The notes: generated by a model from the letters alone, not told the origin. DNA of 64,000 nucleotides from Staphylotrichum longicolle (GCA_019096155.1 JAHCVI010000001.1:15309856-15373855); one strand, 5' to 3'; numbered from the stretch's first letter, positions 11,188 to 22,914 are shown. A program made the numbers and translations.

Positions 11188-12243
11188 AGGCCGTCTGTTC
11201 GCCCACATCATGACGATTCGGTGGTGGACGAATGGGGACAGTCGATGCCGCCGCCGCCCAAGTACTCCCCGATTTGATGCGAGCGGCGCAGTGCATTTGG
11301 AGACGGAGAGCGGCGGATAATCGTTTTGCTCCTTTGCTCCTTTGCGGCCTATGTTTCTTTTGTTTACCCGCTAGATTAATAGATCAAGTTTAGAATTTCA
11401 TTGCTGTTCTGTGAGTGTGTATGACGGCTTGTCAGCCCTGAGTTGCAGCTCGGCTAGTCTTGGCTCGCCTGGATAATCATTTACCAGCCCCTGTCAACAT
11501 CTGGAGGTAACCTGCGCTTCGGGGCATGTTGGCCGACAAAGCGCGTGGTTCTCAACTCCACGTGTAACAATCCAACAGCAATAATGAGCGGGATGTGGAA
11601 TGCGATGGGGGTACAGGGTATCCCATCGGTTCATGCAACTCGTTCCAGGAGCGAGGTCGAGGTGTTCTCTAAGCTAGACCGCGCAAGGCTCGAGTTGTAG
11701 GTCTCCGAAAAGAAGGTGCCACAGACGGCGCAACGCACCAACACGGGGCGTGGGAGGAACATCCCGTCTGGATACCGCTTACTTAACAACCCAAGCTGAA
11801 ACAAGAGAGACCTTCTTCAGCGCCTTCGGTTGCCCTAGAAAACCGTTACGAAGGGTGGTTCGGCCTTCTAAATTTTGCCATGTGGGAAGCTGGCCGGGAC
11901 TCCTCCAGAGAGAGGTTCCACTGCAAAAGTTGCCTCTGGTTTGTCGCCTGCGGTGTCATGATGCAGGTTACGGCAGGGGGTCGCTGCTGCCCCGCCGGGA
12001 TCGGGCCCCCCGGTACCTTGCGTGTGGCGATGCGGGGTCGGATTCCAAACAAAAATTGGGGTGACTCAAAACCCTGCCCCTCGCCCCTCCAGGTCCGCTA
12101 TTTGAACTCCTTTCAACGCCATCCACGACAAAGGGTTTCCTCGACGTCCTTCTCTCACCCCAACCCATCACCGCACTCCGCTGCACCCCTTCTCTGTGTG
12201 GCAAGCGAGCTCCGACAGACCCAATTGACTGCCTTTGCCCACC
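11188..12243. other. intergenic region
   Basis: About 1.05 kb between PRM1 and the tryptophan synthase gene, with no supportable coding feature. A TTTGCTCC direct repeat sits at about 11326-11345 in the PRM1 3' region. Confidence 0.5.
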
Positions 12244-14547
12244 ATGGAGGCCATCAAGCAGACCTTCCAGCGCTGCAAGGCCCAGAACCGGGTAAGCAAC
12301 TGCCCCGCCACCTCGGGCTGGCGCCCGTGTCTCTCAGCAACGCCAACGGAAACCATTGACAGCTGCTGACATCGTCTCATCGTAGGCCGCGCTCGTTACC
12401 TATGTCACCGCCGGCTTCCCTACGCCCGAGGCCACGCCCAACGTGCTCCTCTCGATGGAGAAGGGCGGCGCCGACATCATCGAGCTTGGCGTTCCGTTTA
12501 CCGACCCCATTGCCGACGGCCCGACCATTCAGACCGCCAACACCGTGAGCACACCCGATGCCATGACTGCCTGTGGTATCACACCGAGACGCTGACCGTG
12601 GGACCCCGAATACAGATTGCGCTCGAGAATGGCGTCACGATCCGCTCGACCCTGCAGATGGTCCGCGATGCCCGCAAGCTCGGCCTCCGCGCTCCCATCC
12701 TGCTCATGGGCTACTACAATCCCCTGCTGAGCTACGGCGAGGAGCGCCTCATGAAGGACTGCAAGGAGGCTGGTGTCAACGGCTTCATCATCGTCGACCT
12801 GCCGCCCGAGGAGGCCGTCTCGTTCCGCAAGTTCTGCACTCGCGGAGGTCTCTCCTATGTCCCTCTGATTGCTCCGGCCACCTCTGACGCCCGCATGCGC
12901 CTCCTTTGCCAGCTGGCCGACTCGTTCATTTACGTCGTCTCTCGCCAGGGTGTGACTGGCGCTCTCGGCACCCTCAACGCCAACCTCCCCGAGCTGCTGT
13001 CCCGGGTGAAGAAGTACAGCGGTGACAAGCCCGCGGCTGTTGGCTTCGGTGTCAGCACTCGGGACCACTTTGTTTCCGTGGCCCAGCTCGCCGATGGTGT
13101 TGTTGTCGGCAGCATGATTGTCACCACTCTGCAGAAGGCTGCCAAGGGCGAGGAGTGCAGCGCGGTCCAGGAGTTCTGCTCGTACCTCTGCGGGCGCACC
13201 ACATCCCCGGAGGAGGAGGCCACGCGCGAGGTTGGAATTGTCGAGGCTATCTCGGTCGCCAAGGAGCCCAACGGCGAGGTACATGTCGACGGCGTTGTCT
13301 CGGAGACAGATGACCTTGTTGCCCAGCTGGCCGCCATGCACGGCAAGATCCCCGAGCGTTTCGGCGAGTTTGGCGGACAGTACGTCCCCGAGTCGCTCAT
13401 GGACTGCCTCTCGGAGCTTGAGGAGGGCTTTAACAAGATCAAGGACGACCCCGCCTTCTGGGAGGAGTACCGTTCATACTACCCGTGGATGGGCCGCCCC
13501 GGCCATCTGCACAAGGCGGAGAGGTTGACGGAGCATGCTGGTGGTGCAACCATCTGGCTGAAGCGAGAGGATCTCAACCACACGGGATCCCACAAGATCA
13601 ACAACGCTCTGGGCCAGCTTCTCCTTGCCCGCCGGCTTGGCAAGACCAAGATCATTGCCGAGACGGGTGCTGGCCAGCACGGTGTCGCCACGGCCACTGT
13701 GTGCGCCAAGTTTGGCATGGAGTGCACTGTCTACATGGGCGCGGAGGATGTTCGTCGCCAGGCCCTCAACGTCTTCCGCATGAAGCTTCTTGGTGCCAAG
13801 GTTGTCGCCGTCGAGGCCGGTAGCCGTACGCTTCGCGATGCTGTCAACGAAGCCCTTCGCTCTTGGGTGGTTAACCTCGAGGACACTCATTACATCATCG
13901 GCTCTGCCATCGGCCCTCATCCTTTTCCCACCATTGTCCGCACCTTCCAGTCGGTCATTGGTAACGAAACCAAAGCACAGATGCTTGAGAAGACTGGCAA
14001 GCTCCCCGACGCTGTGGTGGCATGCGTTGGCGGCGGTAGTAACGCCGTCGGCATGTTCTACCCGTTCAGCAAGGATCCGAGCGTCAAGCTGCTGGGCGTC
14101 GAAGCTGGCGGCGATGGCATTGACACGCCCCGCCACAGCGCGACACTCGCTGCTGGCACCAAGGGCGTGCTTCACGGTGTGCGCACCTACATTCTCCAGA
14201 ACGAGCACGGCCAGATCAGCGACACTCACTCCGTCTCGGCCGGCCTGGACTACCCCGGCGTCGGACCGGAGCTGTCCAACTGGAAGGACATGGAGCGCGC
14301 CGAGTTCGTCGCCGCCACAGATGCCGAAGCCTTCATTGGTTTCCGCCTGATGAGCCAGCTTGAGGGTATTATCCCCGCGCTGGAGTCGTCTCACGGCATC
14401 TACGGCGCGCTTGAGTTGGCCAAGACCATGAGGAAGGACCAGGACGTGGTCATCTGCCTCAGCGGCCGTGGTGACAAGGATGTGCAGAGTGTCGCTGACG
14501 AACTGCCCAAGCTGGGCCCCAAGATTGGCTGGGACCTGCGTTTCTGA
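12244..14547 (+). CDS. bifunctional tryptophan synthase
   Basis: Three exons (12244-12291, 12386-12544, 12616-14547), all joins in phase 0, giving 712 aa. Fungal tryptophan synthase (TRP5 in yeast, trp-3 in Neurospora) fuses the alpha and beta domains of the bacterial enzyme. It converts indole-3-glycerol phosphate and serine to tryptophan. The alpha domain (about 1-245) shows IELGVPFTDPIADGP with the catalytic Glu and Asp, and SRQGVTG. The linker is about 245-300. The beta domain starts at KIPERFGEFGGQYVPE and shows HTGSHKINNALGQ (PLP lysine), the phosphate loop GGGSNAVG and GRGDKD near the end. Length matches Neurospora trp-3 (about 708 aa). Intact. Confidence 0.97.
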
Positions 14548-14878
14548 GCGACAATCGTCCAAGGAAAGAACTTGTGTGGGTTGGCCAGCAGGCGAAATAG
14601 CATAGACTCGCATAGAGACTTGAAAGAATCCCAGTTGTTCTGGTGCGTTTATGTTCTGTGTGCGACGTGATGTGTTTAAGAAGATGTGTGGCGGGGATAA
14701 GGGGCGACTCATGGCTCGAGCTAACCTCTTGAGACGCTCAATGAGAAAGGCACACGCTGCTGTCTCTAATGCCCTATGTTGCTGCCACAGAAATGTTGCA
14801 GCATGTGTACACATCAAAAATACAATATGGTACAATTCATTGTCGATGAACACTCGCTGGGTGAGGTCAGCCAGTCCT
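14548..14878. other. convergent 3' intergenic region
   Basis: 331 bp between the tryptophan synthase stop and the bL28m stop on the other strand. No feature seen. Confidence 0.5.
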
Positions 14879-15589
14879 TTACTGCCTCGGTTTCGTCTCC
14901 TCCCTCATGAACCCATCCTCCGCGTCCTCCGCCTCCAGCCCAAACTCGGCCTCCTCCGCCAGCATCCGATCTGTATCAGCCATCAAGGCATCCCCCGCGA
15001 CGGTCCCATCCGGTAGGATCTCCGTCCCCTCCTCTTTGGGCGGCAACCCCAGCGCCGCGCGCTCCAGCGCAAACCGCTCCTGCAGAGCGGGGGTCTGCAT
15101 GATCCGCCACCGCAGCCTCCAGCCCCAGGGGCCGAGGTCCTTGACCCGCTGCGGCTTGCGGCCGAGCAGGTACTCGTCCAGGCCGCCGGCCTTGTCGATG
15201 GTGCGCAGCACGCGGGTGGTCACACGGGTGCGCACAAAGACGCCGAGCGAGGCGGACCAGAGGCGCTTGTGGTGCACGTTGGGCCGCCACTTGCGGCGCG
15301 TCTTGATCTCGTTGCGCTCCGACACGTTGTTGCCGAAGCGGATGCGCGCGGCGCCGTACAGGCCCGTGTTGGATTGGTGGTAGAAGGGCCGCGGGCCGTA
15401 GGGGTAGGGCGGGATCTCGGGCAGCGGCGCCGTCACGGAGGGAATGGGGATGTCGGAGCCGGGCACGCGCGGTTGCTTGTAGAGAGTCGGGGCTGTTGTG
15501 CTGAGGGCTCGTGTGGTGGTCAGCAGGGTGGTTGTCGCCGGCCTCGATGCCGCCCGGAGGCAGGTGTGGATGGGGAGTGATGGCGGCAT
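14879..15589 (-). CDS. mitochondrial large-subunit ribosomal protein bL28m
   Basis: Single exon, 236 aa, start ATG 15589. The Ser/Thr/Arg-rich N-terminus (MPPSLPIHTCLRAASRPATT) looks like a mitochondrial targeting sequence. The L28 core follows from about residue 70: GLYGAARIRFGNNVSERN, then KTRRKWRPNVHHKRLWS and RVTTRVLRTIDKAGGLDEYLL. This is the pattern of bacterial L28 and yeast MRPL24. The C-terminal extension (about residues 170-236) is acidic and fungal-specific. A longer frame extends upstream to 15682, but the internal ATG gives the better targeting peptide. Confidence 0.92.
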   Translation of the reverse strand: MPPSLPIHTCLRAASRPATTTLLTTTRALSTTAPTLYKQPRVPGSDIPIPSVTAPLPEIPPYPYGPRPFYHQSNTGLYGAARIRFGNNVSERNEIKTRRKWRPNVHHKRLWSASLGVFVRTRVTTRVLRTIDKAGGLDEYLLGRKPQRVKDLGPWGWRLRWRIMQTPALQERFALERAALGLPPKEEGTEILPDGTVAGDALMADTDRMLAEEAEFGLEAEDAEDGFMREETKPRQ

Positions 15590-15975
15590 TGTTGTGTGTC
15601 TAGGAGCCGCGGTTTTTGGCGGTATTGATGACTCGACGCTATAACTGTCGCATTGGCGAGTGTTAGGCGGAGAGAAGGTCAATTGGCTCCCTCGTCGACT
15701 GATTGCTCAAGGGTCTGTCTGGACCCAGCAACCTCTCCGGCGACGGCAGGTGTGGTGAGGCCAAAATTTCGACGGGTCTGAAAGGACAGGTCGGTGCCAG
15801 GTGGCAGAATTGCCGTTGGCGGCTGGCAGCCTTCTCAAATGCAGGGACAAAGTCACATGGTTTCGTGGTGCCGCCTTGTCGCGCGTTGCTGCCGCCAATG
15901 GGAAGAAGACGCGATCGCCCCGGTTGAGCCACTCCACGATCCACTCCAACTGCGAGACTCCGACAACCCGACATC
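15590..15975. other. divergent promoter region
   Basis: 386 bp separating the start codons of bL28m (-) and the coiled-coil gene (+). It must hold both promoters. No recognisable regulatory element was identified. Confidence 0.5.
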
Positions 15976-17128
15976 ATGCTCCCTCCGGTCGAACAGGCCG
16001 TATTGGACAACAACCCCGACTTTGCGATCCTTTACTCGAAACTCACGACATCCATACTCAACTCCGATGGGTCAACCAAAACCGACCCTGCGGCCAAGGA
16101 GCGCAGATTGGTGTCTGAGGTGCGATAACCTGCTGCTGTCAAGGCATCGGCGGCAACCAACATCACAATTATGACCCATTGACTAACCCTATGGCCTGTC
16201 TTGATAGGAGTTGAACGAGCACCGTCTCAAGGCCGCAAAACATCACCTTCTCATGGATGCATTGTCCAATCCAAGCCCGCAGTCCCTCCAACCCAAGCAA
16301 GCCGCAGCGCCGTCCTTGGCCAGGCGGCCACGACAGACACAGCCAACAGCGATTCCAGTCGCAGAGCTTCCAGCAGCTTTGCTTGACCTGCTGCTTCTCC
16401 TTCCGCCGCTTCTAACCTCCTCCTCGGACCTGTCTCACGAATCCACTGCCCTGTTGCTCTCCCACCCGCCCCTATCCGATCTGCCCGCTCACCTGCCGCA
16501 GCTCGCGGCGCTTGTCTCGAACACCTTGCAGTCATCTGCTGTACACTTGGCGCGAATAGCCAATCCATCAACAAACCCATCCTACGTCCACCGCTCCATA
16601 CCCGCTCTCGCCACGAATGCAGCATCCCTCGCCTCTGCCATAGCGGACCGCAAAGCAGACCTAACACGAGCACGGCTCGCTGCCGGAACCGAGCTTACGT
16701 CCCTTTTGCAAGAACAAACAACCGTCCTCTCCCAGCTCCTCCGGTCCCTCGAAGCCAAGCACGGCCCCATTGCACGCTCGCTCGAGTTTCGGGCCACCGA
16801 GGCATCGCTCACCGCCCAGCGGCAGGAGGCCGAAGCAGAGACGGCACTGTGGCTTGCCCGCCGTGACACGTACACGCCCGAGGCGGCCAGGGCACTGGCA
16901 AATTATGCAAGCCACCTGCGAGACGCAAAGGCCCGGTTGAACGAGGCCATTCATACACTCAAGGGCGAATTGGAGGCGTACGGGGTCGATCCCGATCAGG
17001 GCGCCACAGGAGAGGGAGCCCAAGGTGGCAAGGAGAAGGTCATGAGGGAGATGGCGCGCGTGTATCGTGACATGAATAGGCAGTTAGAGGAGGTGAAGGG
17101 GGACCTTGACCGGTTGAAGAGAGCGTGA
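15976..17128 (+). CDS. conserved-looking coiled-coil protein, function unknown
   Basis: Two exons (15976-16119 and 16208-17128), phase 0, 88-nt intron, 354 aa. I do not recognise the family. The N-terminus (MLPPVEQAVLDNNPDFAILY) precedes a Leu/Pro-rich stretch (about 120-170). A long Ala/Leu/Glu/Arg helical part with heptad-like spacing runs from about 190 to 350 and ends in a charged helix (MARVYRDMNRQLEEVKGDL). There is no signal peptide or membrane segment. The size and all-helical layout would suit a cytoskeletal or augmin/kinetochore-type subunit, but that is only a guess. It is divergent from bL28m and convergent with the aminotransferase. Confidence 0.8.
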
Positions 17129-17552
17129 TACCCCGTGTGCTGCCGGAGATCAGGGCAGTCTTGCGACACGAGATCTTTGGGCATGAGGAAATTTCAAGGG
17201 GCTGTTCCCCGAACCCCTCAGGAGCTGACGCGTTCCAACTTTGTGCAAGGTACAGGCCCGCGCCCTCCAAGGGCAAGATCGCATTCTTTCCTCTACCGCT
17301 CTGTATATCGTTGGTCTGAAACCGAGGGGCCTTTTTTTGCTCTACATGCGAACACCAGACCCAAGCTCACCCGGTATCAATGTATCAAATAGGGGTACAG
17401 TCTAACGACGCGAGATGCACGTGCAACACGGGGGAATAGAGATCGAGTCAAACAGGAAACCCAATCAGCCAGCCAGCCACTCCATTACTCCAACTCCTCT
17501 GCTCTCGTCTCGTCATCTAGTACACAGGAAAGGCATATTTTTGCTCTCGTCT
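17129..17552. other. convergent 3' intergenic region
   Basis: 424 bp between the coiled-coil gene stop (+) and the aminotransferase stop (-). No feature seen beyond short random frames. Confidence 0.5.
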
Positions 17553-19158
17553 TTAACCCTTGACCTTGAAGATGGCCTCGGCCAGGCGGCCGACGTTGTC
17601 GCTGGTGATGCCGGCAACCGAGATGCGGCCGTCGCGGGTGGCGTAGACGCTGTGCTCCTTGGCCAGCTGGTCCATCTGCTCGGGGGTCAGGCCGGTGTAG
17701 GCGAACATGCCGATCTGGCTGGTGATGTGGCTCCAGTCGTGCTTGGAGCCGAGCTTCTCGAGGTTCTCCTTGAGCAGGGCGCGCATGGTGATGATGCGGT
17801 CGGCCATCTCCTTGACCTCGACGAGCCACTGGTCGTACAGGGCGGGCGTGTTGAGGATCTCGGCGGCGATGCGGGCGCCGTGGATGGGCGGGTTCGAGTA
17901 CATGGGGCGCACCAGGATCTTGATCTGCGAGTCGACGCGCTTGCGCTCCTCGGCATCGGCGCACACCATGGAGAAGGCACCGATGCGCTCGCCGTACAGG
18001 CCCATGTTCTTGGCGAACGACTGCGACAGGCAGATGTTGTGGCCCTGCTCGACGAAGTGGCGCACGGCGAAGGCGTCCTTGTGGATGTCGCCGCTGGCGA
18101 AGCCCTGGTAGGCCATGTCGAAGAAGGCAAAGTGGCCCTTGGCCTTGACGGCGGCCTCGATCTGCTTCCACTGCTCGGGGGTGGGGTCGACACCGGTGGG
18201 GTTGTGGGCGCAGGCGTGGAACAGGAAGGCGCTGCCGTTGGGCGCCTTGTTGATGTCGGCAATCATGCCCTCAAAGTCAAGGCCAATGGTGTCCTTGTTG
18301 TAGTAGGCGTACTTCTCGACCTGCAGGCCGGAATCCTTGAAGACGGCGGCGTGGTTGGCCCACGACGGGGTCGGGATGTAGATGGTCTTGTTGCCCGGGA
18401 AGAAGCGCGAGAGGAAGGCGCCGCCGATGCGCAGAGCACCGGTGCCCGAGATGGACTGGGTGATGGCCAGGCGGTCCAGCGCCGAGCTGTCCTTGCCGTA
18501 AGCGAGCACGGCGGCAGCCTTGGTGAACTCGGGCACGCCCGTGATGCCGGCATACTCCTTGTTGAGGCGCGAAGCGATCACCTTCTCCTCAGCCTGGCGC
18601 ACCGACGGCAGCACAAAGGGCTTTCCCTTGTCATCGCGGTACGCGCCGACGCCTGGGAAACGGAGCACCACGTGTTAGCTGTTGCGAGCGGTTCCACAGC
18701 AAACGGCGAGCGGGGCGTGCTGGAGCTACAACGAACCGAGGTTGATCTTCTTCTCGAACGAATCGGCCTTGAAGGCTTCGGTGATACCTGTGCCACCGCG
18801 CCTGTCAGTTTTCTGCCTCTGTCTGTCTCTGAGCTGGGGGCCAGCGTGTGCGTGGCGGTGTTGGCTCGTGTGACATACCGAGAATGGCCTGAGAAAAGGG
18901 CGCAAAGAGGCGTTTGGTCAGCAGGTGGAGGGCGGGGGCAGCTTGGGGAGCTTGGACACAGTGACACATACATCCTAGGCGAGGGTTTGTCAGTCAGTCA
19001 TTCCAGGTCTCACGATTCAGGTCAGCAGCCGGTTCGAAAGCGCGCAGACGTACAGGAGGACCTTGAGGGACATTGGCCCAAGTGGAGGCCGCGCGCACCG
19101 CCGCAAAGTTGCGGGTCACGGCCGCCCGCCGCGTCGCGATTCTGAGCGAGGAAAGCAT
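17553..19158 (-). CDS. aspartate aminotransferase, mitochondrial
   Basis: PLP enzyme of the malate-aspartate shuttle; interconverts aspartate/2-oxoglutarate and oxaloacetate/glutamate. Predicted exons: 19158-19054, 18974-18972 (3 nt, GAT), 18888-18879 (10 nt), 18787-18737 and 18652-17553, totalling 422 aa. The N-terminus is a basic mitochondrial presequence (MLSSLRIATRRAAVTRNF). Conserved pieces follow: STWANVPQGPP-D-AILG-ITEAF, NLGVGAYRDDKGKP, HNPTGVDPT and the PLP-lysine region SQSFAKNMGLYGERIG. The tiny second exon is needed to supply the Asp of the GPPDAILG motif. Skipping it keeps the frame but loses that residue. All introns are 79-108 nt with consensus ends. Length fits the family. Confidence 0.93.
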
Positions 19159-20233
19159 CGTGTCTGTGCAGAGAGGGGAGGGCTGAGTCTCCGGAGATGT
19201 GCTGGATGAGGAGGACAGGAACAACCCAGAATCCAGAGCAGATCAACAACAGAACAAACGTGGTCCCTTCAGCTCTGGTTCCTCGGCGCGCACAGTCAAC
19301 TGCGGAGCCGATGGCTCACCAGTGGCCTGTCACGGGTGGGGCAAAAAAGTTTTGGCAGGCTCTGGTTGGCCAATTGGCAAAATTGACCGGCACGGCGTCG
19401 ACGGAGCGGCTTTCCGCCCTCACCGACCTCGGCGGATTGGTGGCCGAATGACAAAAGGACGTGGGGGTGGCATAATGTTATCCAACCCTAACCCCTTCTC
19501 TACCACAAATCCATTCTGGCATGTCGATCATTGTGATCGGCTCGATCGTGTGGTCTGCGTTGTGTTGTTTGAACATGTGCAAATGTGGTGGCAGCCATTG
19601 AACGAGAGATCGTTTTATTTTCCGACCAGCCCAGATTAAATCCATGGCACTCCTCCCATCAGCCATTCACGAGACGTGAGGGAAGAGTGGCCGGAGGCGT
19701 TCTGTTCAAAGCCGTGCGACGGCAAGCTCGGGACAAGACGTCTCTCTGCAGGATTCTTGGGTAAAAGCGGCCGAGCAATATCTCAACGCGAGGTTGTCTT
19801 CAATCCAACCAGAAGCGCTAGTCGCACATCTTGCATCTCTGACGGCCAGGGCACGTTTGTCAAAGGACAGACCAAATACCAACCGGACCAAATGATGCAT
19901 TGTGTATCGCCTGAGTTGACCTCGCACCGAGTTCACATGTCCGAGATCCTCGAGTGCATGACGACCAACGTCTCACTGTGTCGCCAATGCCCTTGATGAA
20001 CAAGATCTGAATGGAAACATCAAACATGAGAGTAGCATAGGACAAGACTGTCGTCGCGGTCTGTATGACGGCGAGAGGATATATAAACACTTTCTCATCC
20101 GGCTCCCTGAAGTTCTCAACCTGCCCTGATCCATGAGGCTGCTCGGTTGTTTATTCGCTATTTTCTCCGAGTCGTCCAGACAGAGTCCACACGTCTCCAG
20201 TTTAGCGCGAAGCAGCAGAATAAGCTATCCCTG
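19159..20233. other. divergent intergenic region (aminotransferase / CFEM)
   Basis: About 1.1 kb between two divergent start codons. No gene is supportable. It ends with a TATA-like element upstream of the CFEM gene. Confidence 0.5.
20080..20088 (+). promoter_or_regulatory. TATA-like element of the CFEM gene
   Basis: ATATATAAA about 150 bp upstream of the CFEM ATG (20234), followed by a CT-containing stretch. This is a plausible core-promoter TATA box for a strongly regulated secreted protein gene; inferred from position and sequence only. Confidence 0.5.
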
Positions 20234-20626
20234 ATGGCTCTAATCTTGACTACCTTGTTCCTTGCCACGTGCGCGTCCGCTCGGGGTATCACCGAAGCCC
20301 CATCGGCGATAACACCAGCCCCAGAGGCCGCCTGTCCCTTGACCAACTCCATCCCGAACTGCGGTGTAAGTCCAAAGTGGGATCCAGATTCTTCTCTTGG
20401 AACGTCAGAGTAAAGTACTGACAATGCACTACGTCAGGTCGGGTGCCTTATCTCTGCCGGTGGGGTTGCAGGTTGCTCTAATCCGCTTGACCTCTCCTGT
20501 CAATGCAAGGCCGCGTCCCAGATACGTTCAATCGCCGCTCCATGCGTCGAGAGCAAGTGTGGCCCGGAGCTGGGATCCTCGCTTGAGTCTGTGGCCGCTG
20601 CCATTTGCACCCAATGCGCCGTCTAG
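20234..20626 (+). CDS. small secreted CFEM-domain protein
   Basis: Two exons (20234-20365 and 20438-20626), phase 0, 72-nt intron, 106 aa. The signal peptide (MALILTTLFLATCASARG) is followed by a Pro/Ala spacer and one CFEM domain. Its eight cysteines are spaced C-x3-C-x9-C-x7-C-x1-C-x12-C-x4-C-x15-C. The Asp before the C-x-C pair (NPLDLSCQC) sits where Candida Csa2-type CFEM proteins place their heme-iron ligand. The chain ends two residues after a final Cys, with no GPI signal, so it is probably soluble and extracellular. CFEM proteins act in heme/iron capture or as effectors; which applies here is unknown. An in-frame upstream ATG (20147) would add a non-signal-like extension. Confidence 0.88.
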
Positions 20627-21628
20627 ATCTAGATGGCCATCACACTACCCTACCGTGGCCAGACCAAATGATGTTTTACGATTTCTGTCTTCGATGATGT
20701 CTGTCTAGTCAATCTAGGGAGTCATGCATCGGCTGCAGTTTCCATGCATTTTGCGGCAAGGGAGAACAAGATCTGGTGGAGTAGCACACAGCCTGGTTAT
20801 GGAGGCCCTGAAGGGTTCAGAGGCGAGTGATCAACAGCAGGGTACAGAACTTGAATCGCAAACTTTGTTGAAAGGATCGGATCGGGGCACACGGTTCATC
20901 CCGCACAAGTGGCTCACAGTGACGAACGGAGTTAATAGTGCAAGGCAGTGTTGAGTGAAGAGACTGCGAGCGCAATGAATCAACATCGTTTCAGCTAGAC
21001 ACGAAAAGTCGGGATGATGGCAAATTGTTTGACTCGCCTGTCTCAGGTCATCGGTGTTTAGATGGCGATACTGACGTCGTGGGTCTATCCCGGCTCAGCC
21101 TGGCTCGTCAGGTACACGAAGCAGGGAAGATTCGCCCTTGTTCAAGCCAAGAGCGAGCTCCCCAACTCTCTTTTTTCCCAGGTTCCACTTATCTTGTCGC
21201 CAATCCGGCCGTTGCCGAGAAACCATCTCGCCTCTAACTCCACCGAGGCAGAGAAATCGCGTTACGATCCACTGATGAACCCGCCATCGTCATGGCATTG
21301 AAGCGAATACCTGAATTATTAATCCACGTGGAGAGCGGAGTTAAGGGTTTTAGCCCACGAGCGCCGTGGAAATACCCGAAACCAGGTCCTTGGGACCGTG
21401 GCCAACAGGACCATTATGTCACTGGCACATTCAGTCTGCCAAGGATCCAGCATGTTGAACCGCGGTTATGGAAGGGGGTATATTTGCCTCGCTTCCCTCC
21501 CTCCCTTTAGGTCTCCTTTGTGAAGTCTCATTGTCGCCACCGGATATTCTTGTCTACCTCCCAATTCCTACACCCTTTTGAACCTCCTAATCAGGATCCG
21601 ACAAGACACACCTACAGTTTTGCCCACC
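20627..21628. other. intergenic region
   Basis: About 1 kb between the CFEM gene and the alcohol dehydrogenase gene. No supportable coding sequence; presumably the ADH promoter, with a CT-rich leader near 21480-21600. Confidence 0.5.
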
Positions 21629-22797
21629 ATGTCGACTACCGACTACAAGTTTGAGGGCTGGCTCGGCTACGACGCCTCAGCCGCCGAGGGAAACATGAAG
21701 TGGGCCGAGTTTGAGCCAAAGCCGTGGGAGGAGACGGATGTCGACATTAAGGTCACGCACTGCGGGATCTGCGGCAGCGATCTTCACACTCTCCGCAGTG
21801 GCTGGGTGAGTAAAGAGTTCCTTTTTATGAGATGAACAACTTGGAGCCCGTGGCTAAACGACAACAGGGACCCACAAACTACCCTTGCTGCGTCGGTCAC
21901 GAAATCGTCGGCACCGTAGTGCGCGTTGGCTCAAAGGCCGAGGGTGGACTCAAAGTCGGCGACCGCGTCGGCGTTGGTGCGCAGAGCGATTCCTGCCAGG
22001 GCCGCAAGGGAGACTGCGAGGCTTGCGCTTCAGGGATGGAGAACTACTGCCCGGTCCAGCACGTCGGCACATACAACGGCGTGTACAGCAACGGCGGCAA
22101 GTCCTACGGCGGTTATGCTCTCTACAACCGGGCCCCCTCGCATTTCGTCGTCAAGATTCCCGACGCTATCAGCTCGGCCGAGGCAGCCCCCATGCTGTGC
22201 GGTGGTGTGACCACCTACGCGCCGCTCAAGCACCACGGCGCCGGGCCCGGCAAGACGGTTGGAATCATCGGCCTGGGGGGCCTGGGCCACTTTGGCGTCA
22301 TGTGGGCGAAGGCTCTTGGGGCCGATAAGGTTGTCGTCATCTCGCGGACGTCAGCGAAGAAGGCAGACGCGCTGAAGATGGGGGCGGACGGGTTCATCGC
22401 CACTGCTGAGGACCCCGCCTGGGCCAAGAAGAATGCTTCTACCCTCGACCTGATCGTCTGCACCGTCTCATCCTCCTCCATGCCCCTGATGCAATACCTC
22501 TCTCTCCTGCGCTTCGACGGGACATTCGTCCAGGTTGGAGCCCCCGAAGACGGCCTTCCCACCATCCAGCAGTTTCCTCTGATCTTCAAGAGGCTCAAGA
22601 TCACGGGGTCCCTGATCGGGTCCCCCAACGATATCCGCGAGATGTTGCAGCTGGCTGCGGACCAAAAGGTCAAGCCTTGGATCGAAGAGATCCCCATGAA
22701 GGACGCCAACAAAGCGATTGTCGATATGGAGGCGGGCAAGCCCAGGTACCGCTATGTGCTTTTCAACGAGAAGCAGCAGTTCAAGGCCGGATTGTAG
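21629..22797 (+). CDS. NADP-type zinc alcohol dehydrogenase (CAD/ADH6-like)
   Basis: Two exons (21629-21805 and 21868-22797), phase 0, 62-nt intron, 368 aa. Medium-chain dehydrogenase of the cinnamyl-alcohol-dehydrogenase group, reducing aliphatic/aromatic aldehydes in the cytosol. The catalytic zinc ligands lie in THCGICGSDLH and GHEIVG. The structural zinc lobe is visible as GDCEACASGMENYC. The Rossmann glycine motif is GLGGLGHFG, followed by a basic residue after beta-2 (SRTSAKK), favouring NADP(H). Length and domain order are those of yeast ADH6/ADH7 (about 360 aa). Substrate not predictable. Confidence 0.93.
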
Positions 22798-22914
22798 ACA
22801 TGGATAAGCGTTATATACCACGATAGACTTATAGACAGCGACTTTGACATAGATGAATGTTTGGCAGGATTTGTCGTCGTTCAACAAAGAGAGTCCCAAG
22901 GCTTCAAACCTAAG

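Noticed and set aside
13474..14853. 459-codon minus-strand frame within tryptophan synthase
   Set aside because: Antisense shadow of the beta domain; no recognisable features.
17415..19145. 576-codon open frame on the plus strand antisense to aspartate aminotransferase
   Set aside because: It is the mirror of a high-GC codon-biased gene; the translation is repetitive Val/Gly/Asp/Leu with no motif, while the minus strand encodes a clear enzyme.
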